A stretch of DNA of 64,000 nt from Sphingobacterium sp. UGAL515B_05 (GTDB lineage: Bacteria > Bacteroidota > Bacteroidia > Sphingobacteriales > Sphingobacteriaceae). A program made the position numbers and the translations under genes. A model generated the notes under the pieces. The model saw only the letters and a list, made by a program, of their open reading frames with translations. It searched no databases and was not told the DNA's origin. Positions within the stretch are counted from its first letter, which is position 1, and each line of letters starts with the position of its first letter. The stretch spans positions 1,426,001 to 1,490,000 of the forward strand of contig NZ_CP109907.1 of assembly GCF_033097525.1 (NCBI RefSeq), in the 5' to 3' direction. This document shows positions 7,724 through 15,835 of the stretch, one piece after another.

Positions 7724-9220
7724 TTAATAGGTCCAACGGTAAGAAACAACCGACTTAGCTGGCACATCATAGCTAAAATGATGTTTACCGTCTGCGACAG
7801 TGATTTTACGACTATCGCCTGATTCGTTTAACAGAACGACAGCATAGGTCCCATCTGTATTTTGAAAGGCTGTATAAACCAAACCTTCCGCCGTATAGCC
7901 AGAAGCGCCAATCCTTGTAGCTCCTGATTTAACCACCGAGGAAAGATGACCAACAATATAGTAATGCGAATTGCGCGTTATATTCTTATAATTTGCCTTA
8001 CTAATGTCCACGGCGCCATAACATGTCTGGCAGCCCCCCTCGCGATTTGGCCCTTTGTCAGTATCAAGCATCAGGTTCCATACAATGACGCCCTTGCTCC
8101 AATTGTTGACGGTGCCCAATGCAACTTCTCGCATATCCTCCATCAAACGTTTTTCAAGATTGCGTCCATCATTCCATTCTCCAATGGATGTTTCCGTAAA
8201 TACCAATTCCTTGTCTGGGCGTTGATTATGAATATCGATAAGTTCAGCTTTATCCCCACCATAATTATGGTACGCCGCTCCGGCGAAGAATGACGCTGCG
8301 CCGGCATCGTTATAAATCTTTACTGGATAATCTGTCTGATCAGCGATATTATCATAATTATAATTATGATCAAATGCATAAATCTTTGTTGATAAATTAG
8401 CCGCTTTTAATTGTGGGCCCAAAGCTTGTTTGACAAAAGCCTGTTGTTCCTGCCATGACATATAAAGCGAAGCGGAATTTTTTCTATTCAATGGTTCATT
8501 TTGAACAGTAATCGAATAAATATTAATGCCTTCTTTCTTCATTGCCTGGATCCATTGAACGAAATACCAACCATAATCCTGGTAATATTTTGGATTTAAC
8601 TGACCACTGGTCCATGAATCAAAGGGCTTTAAATCAGTTAGGTTGTTAACTTTCATCCATTTCGGTGGAGTCCATGGGGAGCCCATGATTTTTATGGATG
8701 GATTGATAGCAAGTATTTCTTTAAGCACCGGAATGATATATTGGGTCTCTTCAGACTGCAATCCAAAATTTTCCTTTCCTTCTTTGTCCCAACAGGTATA
8801 TTCGCTTAAAGAGAAGTCGGAACATCCAATAGCAATACGGATATAGTTCATTCCCATTCCATCTTTATCTGAAAACGTCTCTGTAAGGAATTTTGTCCGA
8901 TCTTCCTTACTCATTTTCATTAAATTATAACAGGTTGAGCCTGTGACGGCTGCACCGAAGCCGTCCATCGTCTGGAATTTCTTAGTAGGATCTAGCGTAA
9001 TTGTATTGGGCGACATATTAAATTTGGAGCTGAAATCAACAAAGCGCTTTCCAAAATCCAAAGACCGACTGCCTGTCGTCGTATAAATGGTAACATCACC
9101 ACTTTTTTTAATTTCATCACCTTGCGAAGGTGTATAGCTGTCACGGTTACAAGATGTTGCCGTCACTAGACAGGACAACAAGAATGTATATATCATAGTT
9201 TTTTTATTAGTACGTTTCAT
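7724..9220 (-). CDS. GH30 glycoside hydrolase, probable endo-beta-1,6-glucanase lipoprotein
   Basis: This 498-residue lipoprotein (ATSCNRD, Cys24) has the GH30 (beta/alpha)8 catalytic domain plus side beta-structure. Diagnostic features are MDGFGAAVTGS (residues 85-95), GSPWTPPKWMK (180-190), the acid/base Glu242 in VQNEPLN and the nucleophile Glu343 in FTETSIGEW. The terminal beta-domain ends in SVVSYRW, as usual in the family. The GH30_3-like appearance and its place beside SusC, SusD and a surface binding protein parallel the beta-1,6-glucan locus described in Bacteroides thetaiotaomicron (BT3309-BT3312 region). Beta-1,6-glucan of yeast or fungal walls is therefore the likely substrate. 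A glucosylceramidase-type specificity is the main alternative. Confidence 0.85.
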   Translation of the reverse strand: MKRTNKKTMIYTFLLSCLVTATSCNRDSYTPSQGDEIKKSGDVTIYTTTGSRSLDFGKRFVDFSSKFNMSPNTITLDPTKKFQTMDGFGAAVTGSTCYNLMKMSKEDRTKFLTETFSDKDGMGMNYIRIAIGCSDFSLSEYTCWDKEGKENFGLQSEETQYIIPVLKEILAINPSIKIMGSPWTPPKWMKVNNLTDLKPFDSWTSGQLNPKYYQDYGWYFVQWIQAMKKEGINIYSITVQNEPLNRKNSASLYMSWQEQQAFVKQALGPQLKAANLSTKIYAFDHNYNYDNIADQTDYPVKIYNDAGAASFFAGAAYHNYGGDKAELIDIHNQRPDKELVFTETSIGEWNDGRNLEKRLMEDMREVALGTVNNWSKGVIVWNLMLDTDKGPNREGGCQTCYGAVDISKANYKNITRNSHYYIVGHLSSVVKSGATRIGASGYTAEGLVYTAFQNTDGTYAVVLLNESGDSRKITVADGKHHFSYDVPAKSVVSYRWTY

Positions 9221-9275
9221 CTGTTAATATATTTGTCTCCATCCATCAGATGGGGGATTCCACTTGTTAAATCAA

Positions 9276-10796
9276 TTAATACCCCGGATTCTGAACTAGA
9301 TTAGGATTCTGATCAATTTTTGGTTGCGGAATCGGTAAACGGTAAGAGTTCTTCGTAAAGGGATACACCTGTGCCTTTCTTCCAGCGTCTTTCGCATAGA
9401 CCGCATTCATGACAGCTTCCACCTTGTCCAAGCGCACGAGATCAAACCAGCGTTGTCCTTCGAAGGCTAATTCCAGACGACGTTCTTTCAGATAAGCATC
9501 TAATAAAGCATCCTTATTTGAACGTATCGCAGTTGACAATTTTGGTAGTTTAACACGTGTGCGAATTTTGTCAATAATGTCTGCTGCGCCGGATAAATCT
9601 GATCCCTGTTGAATTAAAGCTTCTGCCTTGAGCAATAAAAGATCTGCATAACGAAGCTTGACAATACTATTAAATGCAGACCGCAGTTTAAACATGAATG
9701 GATAATGATTGGCGGGATAATAGTTGCTCCAAGTGGTGGTGTAATAGACAACGGATTGCCCCAAACGAATCTGATCCCCTTCATTCGTATATGCTTGTAT
9801 CAAATCCCGTGATGGGGTTACCCATTTTGCCCATGTGAAGTTATTATCATAATTGGACAAATCCCTTCCAAACATCCAAGTCGCCCAATTGCCTCCTCCT
9901 GCAGTGAACTGTGCTTCCAAAATCGATTCTTTTGTATTCCGTTGTGCAAGATCTGTATTGCTTGCATTCATCGCATATAAATCCGAGTAATTGGTATTCA
10001 GATCAAAGCCATCAGCTGTCAATGCGTCAACAAATTGAATGACTTTAGCATAATCGCGAATCGGTTTTTCGGCATAGATCTTTGCCAGCATAGCTCGCGC
10101 TACGGATTTGGTAAATAAAGTTTTATTCCCATTATTGTTGGCAGGTGCATCTGCCAATCCATCCATCAGGTCTTTTTCGATCTGTTTGTAGGCTTCTTCT
10201 TCAGTAGCTTGTTTCGGAAAATATTGCGGATAAACTTCATTGACATTATCACCGGTAATATCGGGTGCGATCGTTGTGATGATAGGGATAGATCCAAATA
10301 TACGGACCATATCAAACATCGCCAATGCTCTGAATAGTTTCGCTTGTGCTTTATAAGTCCTAATTTCTGTATCGCTCACCGATTTATCAGCGACACTATC
10401 CACATAAATGATCAATCGATTTGCACGGCCAACATCTTCCAGATACCTACCCCAATCCCGGTCAACCACAGAATTAGACCCTTCAATAGAATTATTTTCA
10501 AAAGGTACAACTTCCGCGCCGGTCGTTCCCGCATAGGAATTATCGGCGTGGGAATCGCCAATCAAGAGAAGGTCGAGGTACCAATGTTCCTGCCTATCTT
10601 TCATCTGCTGGTAAATCCCCGCCAAATAAGTTTCAACTTCGGCTTTATTCTTGAAAACGACCTGTGTTCCTGTCTCCGTCTTTCCTTGACTGACATCCGA
10701 ATAATCTGAAAGCGGATCACGATTCAAAGAACAGGAGAATAAAAACAAAGAGCCTGTTAGCAAAGAAAGAGCGTTATATATATATTTTTTTTTCAT
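9276..10796 (-). CDS. SusD/RagB-family nutrient-binding lipoprotein (beta-1,6-glucan locus)
   Basis: This 506-residue SusD-like lipoprotein (LFSCSLNRDPL, Cys22) is the outer-leaflet lid that captures glycan for the SusC channel. Family signatures are the early helical LNRDPLSDYS region, ADNSYAGTTGAE, the TPR-like helices with AKLFRALAMFDMVRIFG (about residues 153-169), KLRYADLLLLKAEAL and the terminal block RRLELAFEGQRWFDLVR...YRLPIPQPKIDQNPNLVQNPGY. It lies 11 bp after the SusC gene and 55 bp before GH30. Length and end motif are typical, and I see nothing missing. Confidence 0.93.
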   Translation of the reverse strand: MKKKYIYNALSLLTGSLFLFSCSLNRDPLSDYSDVSQGKTETGTQVVFKNKAEVETYLAGIYQQMKDRQEHWYLDLLLIGDSHADNSYAGTTGAEVVPFENNSIEGSNSVVDRDWGRYLEDVGRANRLIIYVDSVADKSVSDTEIRTYKAQAKLFRALAMFDMVRIFGSIPIITTIAPDITGDNVNEVYPQYFPKQATEEEAYKQIEKDLMDGLADAPANNNGNKTLFTKSVARAMLAKIYAEKPIRDYAKVIQFVDALTADGFDLNTNYSDLYAMNASNTDLAQRNTKESILEAQFTAGGGNWATWMFGRDLSNYDNNFTWAKWVTPSRDLIQAYTNEGDQIRLGQSVVYYTTTWSNYYPANHYPFMFKLRSAFNSIVKLRYADLLLLKAEALIQQGSDLSGAADIIDKIRTRVKLPKLSTAIRSNKDALLDAYLKERRLELAFEGQRWFDLVRLDKVEAVMNAVYAKDAGRKAQVYPFTKNSYRLPIPQPKIDQNPNLVQNPGY

Positions 10797-10807
10797 GATA
10801 CAGACAA

Positions 10808-13786
10808 TTAAAACTCAATATTAAGACCTAAAACAAATGAACGATTCTGTGGATAGGTTCCCCAATCAATACCCTGGATTCTGGAATCAGATCCGCCGGA
10901 ATATTGGTTTACTTCGGGATCCATACCGGAATATTTAGTCAAGGTAAATAGATTACTTACAGATAGATAGGGCTGAATTTTATGGATACCAATACGTTTC
11001 AGTCTCTCCGGAGAAATGGAATAGCCCAAGGAAACATTTTTCATCCGCAAATAACTACCATCCTCAACAAAATAGGTTGAATTCTTCATGTCAAACCCAG
11101 CTTTCGGAACGTTGGTAATCTGTCCCGGTACCCGCCAACGATCCAATACAACAGTAGTTTGATTTCGCCCATCATACATCCCCTCTGTTTCCATGCGGCT
11201 CGCATTGAAGATATCGTTTCCGTAAGTTCCCTGAATAAATATACTGAGGTCGAAATTTTTCCAGGAGAAGCTGTTTGTCATACCATAGACAAACTTTGGA
11301 AGAGGGTTACCGATATATGTACGGTCGCTCGATGAAATCTTTCCATCGCCATTCAAGTCGCGATACATGAGCTCACCGGTTTCAGGGTTTACACCATCAG
11401 AGATATAACCGAAGAATCCTGCAAGTGATCTTCCTGGCTCATTCTTCACGACAAAATCATTGACATAATCGTTTGTCTTGACATCGTAGTACACTTGTTG
11501 TAGATCCAGTTGTTTCAGTTTATTTCTGTTGAAAGAAATATTAAAATCTGTATTCCAAGTCAAGTTTCCGGTCAGATTTTTTGAATTTACCGCAAATTCA
11601 AAACCATGGTTGTTCAGTCGGCCGCCATTTCTTTGGATTGTGGTTGCTTGCTGTCCTGCTGGCAAGCTTGCATTCATTAAAAGATCTTTCGTATCCTTGT
11701 TGTAATAATCTGCACTGATCGTCAGTCTATTGCTCAACATGGTGATATCAAAACCAATACTGGTTGTGCTTGTCGTTTCCCAAGTCAAGTCTTTCGCTCT
11801 TAAGATTGTTGGCTTATTGATATTTGGCACTGAATTGTCTTTTCCCTCAACGAACCACTGTTGACGTTGGATACCGCTCAATTGCAGGTAGGCATAATCA
11901 CCTAATCCATATTGATTACCTGTCTGTCCCCATCCGCCACGGATTTTAAAGTCATTTATCCAGGTTACATCTTTCATAAAGTCTTCAGAAGAGATTCTCC
12001 ATGCAGCTGAAACCGACGGAAAATACCCCCAGCGACGTTCCGGACTCAACTTTGAAGAACCATCGGCACGCATATTTGCGGTCAATAAATACTTGCCATC
12101 ATAATTGTACATTGCGCGTGCGAAATAGGACATAATCCCCCAATTGGATGCAGAGGATCCTGTTCTATCCCAGGAGATCTTGTTCGCCGCATTAAGTGTC
12201 TCAATGATTCCATTTGCATAATTTGAACCATAGATATAGCTTCTGGAGTACTTGGAATCCGTCCATGACGAACCGCCCATTACTTCCAAATTATGCTTTC
12301 CAAAGCTCTTCGTGTACGTCAAGAAATTGTCCCAAGTCAACACGGTATTTGTATTACGAATATCTGAAGCCTCTCCGAATTGGTTTCTTCCCCAAGCTGT
12401 TGTCCAAGGGTCCAAAAAGGTCGTCATCACACCTGATCTTCTATCCAATGAAAACGCAGTTTTCCAAGTTAAATTAGGCATAAAAGAAACCAGTGCACTT
12501 CCTGTGGCAACAAGTCGGTTTTCGCGGTTATTATTATTTCTTGTCCGGGCTAGGTTTTCCAAAGGACTGGTGATGTTGTTGATCCCATAGAAATTATTAT
12601 AGAATCGATCCGGATTGGTTGGATCCCATACAGGCGCGTAGGTTGGTGTTGTAATCACCGATGTAACTACGCCCCCACGATTAGAACCCAATCCTGAGGT
12701 AATTCCATTATCATTGTTATCGGAATAATTGATATTCGCATTCACCTTTAGCCATTTTCGGACTTGGTTATCAATATTAGCACGAAAATTATATCGTCTA
12801 AAGAAGGATCCTTGTAGTGTTCCTTTTTCGTTCAAATACCCCCCTCCTAAATAATAACGGAGCTTCTCATTGCCATCCGAAACGGATATTTGATGATTTT
12901 GTTGAATACCTGTCTTATAGGTTTCTTTAAACCAATCTGTTTGATCCAACAATCCCTCTGGCAGATTTATCATGCCTATTTCATCCTGTAAATCTTTGTA
13001 TTGACTGGTATTTAAAACTTTAACCGTGTTATTGACAACATTGGCTGTCCACTGTGTTCCCAGTGTAATTTTTGCTTCCCCGGCTTTTCCTGATTTTGTC
13101 GTAACCAAGATAACACCGTTCGAACCACGCGAGCCGTAGATCGCTGCCGATGACGCGTCCTTTAGAATTTGAATATCCGTGATATCATTCGGTGACAAGA
13201 ACTTAATATCTTCCACAGGAACTCCATCAACAACATACAAAGGAGTGGTATTACTATTAAAAGACGTTATCCCACGAATTTGTATCTGAGGTGCTGCACC
13301 TGGCTGACCACTCGGCTGAATAACAGTGACCCCGGCAGCTTTACCTTGAATGGCTTGCCCAAAATTAGTAACGGGTCTCTTTTCTAAGTCTTTGGTGGAG
13401 ACAGAAGAGATTGCAGTCGTGACATCTTTTCTTTTCACGCTACCATAACCGATTACAATGACATCCTCCAGCAAATTGGTTGAGGAATTTAATTGGACAA
13501 TCATGGTACTGTTGGCAGGTAGTTCTTTACTGTCGTAGCCAACAAAAGTAAATTGGAGTATACTGCCCGTGCTTGCTGAAATTTGAAAACGCCCATCTCC
13601 GTTACTGGAGACTGCGTTATTACTTCCTTTTTGTGTAATGGTTACTCCAGAGAGTGGTTTCTGATCTTGGGCATCCAAGACACGTCCACTAACTTGAATT
13701 CGGTCTTGGGCAAACACCAAATTCACCAAAGTAAACAAGAAAGCTAACCCCGATGAAAAGGCAACTTTTCGTGTAAAGTAAATCAT
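10808..13786 (-). CDS. SusC/RagA-family TonB-linked outer-membrane transporter (beta-1,6-glucan locus)
   Basis: This 992-residue transporter has a Sec signal (to about 26), a CarboxypepD-like domain (VSGRVLDAQDQKPLSGVTITQKG, roughly 31-105), the TonB-box/plug region starting DVIVIGYGSVKRKDVTTAISSV, the signature SAAIYGSRGSNGVILVTTK (about 210-230) and a long barrel ending in Phe. Together with the adjacent SusD it should import oligosaccharides released by the GH30 enzyme. It is the first gene of the locus and is transcribed from the region between 13787 and 14042, which holds a promoter-like box and a 13-bp direct repeat. The SusR-like regulator gene is immediately upstream in the same direction. 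Confidence 0.93.
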   Translation of the reverse strand: MIYFTRKVAFSSGLAFLFTLVNLVFAQDRIQVSGRVLDAQDQKPLSGVTITQKGSNNAVSSNGDGRFQISASTGSILQFTFVGYDSKELPANSTMIVQLNSSTNLLEDVIVIGYGSVKRKDVTTAISSVSTKDLEKRPVTNFGQAIQGKAAGVTVIQPSGQPGAAPQIQIRGITSFNSNTTPLYVVDGVPVEDIKFLSPNDITDIQILKDASSAAIYGSRGSNGVILVTTKSGKAGEAKITLGTQWTANVVNNTVKVLNTSQYKDLQDEIGMINLPEGLLDQTDWFKETYKTGIQQNHQISVSDGNEKLRYYLGGGYLNEKGTLQGSFFRRYNFRANIDNQVRKWLKVNANINYSDNNDNGITSGLGSNRGGVVTSVITTPTYAPVWDPTNPDRFYNNFYGINNITSPLENLARTRNNNNRENRLVATGSALVSFMPNLTWKTAFSLDRRSGVMTTFLDPWTTAWGRNQFGEASDIRNTNTVLTWDNFLTYTKSFGKHNLEVMGGSSWTDSKYSRSYIYGSNYANGIIETLNAANKISWDRTGSSASNWGIMSYFARAMYNYDGKYLLTANMRADGSSKLSPERRWGYFPSVSAAWRISSEDFMKDVTWINDFKIRGGWGQTGNQYGLGDYAYLQLSGIQRQQWFVEGKDNSVPNINKPTILRAKDLTWETTSTTSIGFDITMLSNRLTISADYYNKDTKDLLMNASLPAGQQATTIQRNGGRLNNHGFEFAVNSKNLTGNLTWNTDFNISFNRNKLKQLDLQQVYYDVKTNDYVNDFVVKNEPGRSLAGFFGYISDGVNPETGELMYRDLNGDGKISSSDRTYIGNPLPKFVYGMTNSFSWKNFDLSIFIQGTYGNDIFNASRMETEGMYDGRNQTTVVLDRWRVPGQITNVPKAGFDMKNSTYFVEDGSYLRMKNVSLGYSISPERLKRIGIHKIQPYLSVSNLFTLTKYSGMDPEVNQYSGGSDSRIQGIDWGTYPQNRSFVLGLNIEF

Positions 13787-13868
13787 ATGAAATAAAAAAA
13801 TTGGTTATTGTTTAATCTTTTGGTTATTCCAAAATGGCAATGAGTTTCCCCTGCTTCATTGCTCAAAA

Positions 13869-13876
13869 CAAAACTA
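13869..13876 (-). promoter_or_regulatory. Candidate -7 box for the SusC gene at 10808-13786
   Basis: The minus strand reads TAGTTTTG here, an exact match to the TAnnTTTG -7 consensus. It would start transcription near 13862, about 76 nt ahead of the SusC ATG. The -33 position holds only a T-rich run rather than TTTG, which is compatible with an activator-dependent promoter. Confidence 0.45.
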
Positions 13877-13908
13877 AGATCAGCTTGACGGAGAAAAAAG
13901 AGCGAGTA

Positions 13909-13986
13909 CTTAAAAAGTACCGAAGAAAAAACATAAATAACTAAAAATAAGATACCTACAAAAAACACCCTCCCTTAAAAAGTACC
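13909..13986 (-). repeat. 13-bp direct repeat, candidate SusR-type activator sites
   Basis: The 13-mer CTTAAAAAGTACC occurs at 13909-13921 and again at 13974-13986 in the same orientation, 65 bp apart, which is close to six helical turns. Both copies lie upstream of the candidate -7 box, centred near -53 and -118 from the inferred start. The location in front of the SusC gene, beside a SusR-like regulator gene, fits paired activator binding sites. Confidence 0.5.
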
Positions 13987-14042
13987 TAAAGGAGCGTACA
14001 ATTGTCTTTAAAACAGCTAATTTTCGGGTATTACAGCACATT

Positions 14043-15671
14043 TTATGCCCGGTCGATCACCGCAATCTGACATACAGCCGCCTCGAAAGCATCACGATTT
14101 CCCGCGGCTTTATTACGTACTTTTGTTCTGTAATTATAAACCGTCCGAAGCGAGTATCGCAGGAAACTTGCAATCTTTACGGAATCATCGATCCCTAACC
14201 GAATTAATGCGAAAATCCGAAGTTCGGTATTTAACAACTCCGTTTTCTTGGGATAAATTTTCTCGTCCTCCTGAAGTAAGGCATTGAATTCGTCAACAAA
14301 GGTTGGATATAGATTTAAAAAGATACGATCAAAATTAACATAAAGTTGCTGCACTTCCCTTTCTTCCATTTGCGTTGACTTTAACTGTTCCCGCAGCGCA
14401 TCCCATTGCTGATTCGTCGCTTTTTTCAGTAATGCCTTTCTGATATCTTCCATTTTATCGATGTAACTCGAGCACATATCAAAAAATTGAGCAATATATT
14501 CTTCTTTAATATGATTGGATTCAGATAATTTAAGGTTAGTCTGTTTTATTTCATCATTCAATGAGCGAAGTTGTTGGTTTGTAGCTGATAATTCCGACCG
14601 TATCCTTCTCAAATGTTGCACCTGTCTATAGATAATGACAAGTCCAATAATGACACCGATCAATAAAATACTGACGATAATGACCAGTCCAACCAATTGT
14701 CGGTTTTGACTACTGATTTTCTGCTGATAGGCGGCATTGATAATGGGATAAGAAGAGGTCCCCTCGATAATGCGATACCGTACTTTACATAACATCGCAT
14801 CGTCTATGGCTTTTTCAATAAATTGAAAAGCGCGATCAAAATCCTGTTGATCGTAATATGTTAGCGCTAAATCATGAAAAGATGCATTATCACGATTAGC
14901 CATTTCAATATCTGCACTGGCTGATATTGAAAGATAGTAAATCTGGCTTTTCGTATCCTTTTCATATTTATAAATGAGCCCCATAAAATAGGCGATCAGC
15001 GCGCGTTGCTCCATATCCTTTTTATTCTCATTCCAAAGAACCAGTAATTGCTTTTTAGCGTCCTCACGATTACCGTTAAAAAGTGTTTTTATCGCAATGG
15101 TGGTACGATACTCCAAGGAAGACTTTGGTAGTACCGTTAACAACGAATCACGATACTTTTCACTTGCCTGGTAATATTCTGACCGATTATTGCTCTGACC
15201 GTAATGACTATAAAAGGAGCTGTAGGTATCGTAATATTTTGCAAGGAGATCCCGGCCAAGATGAGCAGACTCGACTTGCTTCAACAATTGTGAAGCTTCT
15301 ATATACCGTCCGATGGTGGAATACACCCAGGCCAAATCGAGATGAATCACTGCCTGCAAGGAGTCATTATGCGGTGGAGCGAGCTTTTGACACAGTAAAA
15401 TATAAGTAAGCGCTGCGTCAGAATCAAACTTCTTATAATTTTCAAAGATTTCGTAGTTCTTCTTCAAAAATTGAGCAGGATTGCCTTCTAATGCTTTTGC
15501 CTCCTGTTTTAATTTCTCCAATTTATCTTCACGGTTCTTGATGTAAATTTTCTGATTTTCCATCAGATATTCCAATCGTTGCAAAACCCGGGTGCTATCG
15601 GAAGCCACTTGTGCAGATAGGTAAAGACTAAAATGTGCGAAAAGAATAAAAAGAAAAATGCGCTGCAACAT
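14043..15671 (-). CDS. SusR-like membrane-spanning transcriptional activator
   Basis: This 542-residue protein has the architecture of SusR, the starch-system regulator of Bacteroides. It has a signal sequence (1-20), a periplasmic helical/TPR-like sensor (about 25-320), one transmembrane helix (326-348), a cytoplasmic coiled coil (355-392), and a C-terminal region ending in a LuxR-like helix-turn-helix. The HTH is at about 475-525, with LNTELRIFALIRLGI and SLRTVYNYRTKVRNKA. The length is almost that of SusR. It lies directly upstream of the GH30-locus SusC in the same direction, separated by a 256-bp region with putative binding repeats. It most likely senses a glucan oligosaccharide in the periplasm and activates that locus. 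The family call is good and the ligand is inferred. Confidence 0.85.
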   Translation of the reverse strand: MLQRIFLFILFAHFSLYLSAQVASDSTRVLQRLEYLMENQKIYIKNREDKLEKLKQEAKALEGNPAQFLKKNYEIFENYKKFDSDAALTYILLCQKLAPPHNDSLQAVIHLDLAWVYSTIGRYIEASQLLKQVESAHLGRDLLAKYYDTYSSFYSHYGQSNNRSEYYQASEKYRDSLLTVLPKSSLEYRTTIAIKTLFNGNREDAKKQLLVLWNENKKDMEQRALIAYFMGLIYKYEKDTKSQIYYLSISASADIEMANRDNASFHDLALTYYDQQDFDRAFQFIEKAIDDAMLCKVRYRIIEGTSSYPIINAAYQQKISSQNRQLVGLVIIVSILLIGVIIGLVIIYRQVQHLRRIRSELSATNQQLRSLNDEIKQTNLKLSESNHIKEEYIAQFFDMCSSYIDKMEDIRKALLKKATNQQWDALREQLKSTQMEEREVQQLYVNFDRIFLNLYPTFVDEFNALLQEDEKIYPKKTELLNTELRIFALIRLGIDDSVKIASFLRYSLRTVYNYRTKVRNKAAGNRDAFEAAVCQIAVIDRA

Positions 15672-15720
15672 AATAAAATCGGTTCAAGATAGTGTAGACT
15701 AAACTACATAAAAATAACAA

Positions 15721-15750
15721 CAAAAAAGAGGACGTCTCACGACGGCCTCT
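15721..15750 (-). terminator. Rho-independent terminator of the RND efflux operon
   Basis: Stem arms 15727-15736 and 15741-15750 (one mismatch) with the loop TCAC are followed by six T on the minus strand (15727-15722). The stem is 86 bp after the stop codon of the fused RND-OMF gene and separates it from the SusR-like gene. Confidence 0.7.
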
Positions 15751-15835
15751 TCCCCTGACCCAGTTAAGGGTCCAAGAATTAACAAGTTAATTCTTTATCG
15801 CATGAAAAATAGTTTTCTTTTTAATCCATAATCAC

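Noticed and set aside
13783..13968. 61-codon ORF upstream of the SusC gene, hydrophobic start
   Set aside because: It occupies the region holding the -7 box and direct repeats, overlaps the SusC start and has no recognisable homologue pattern. I take it as chance.
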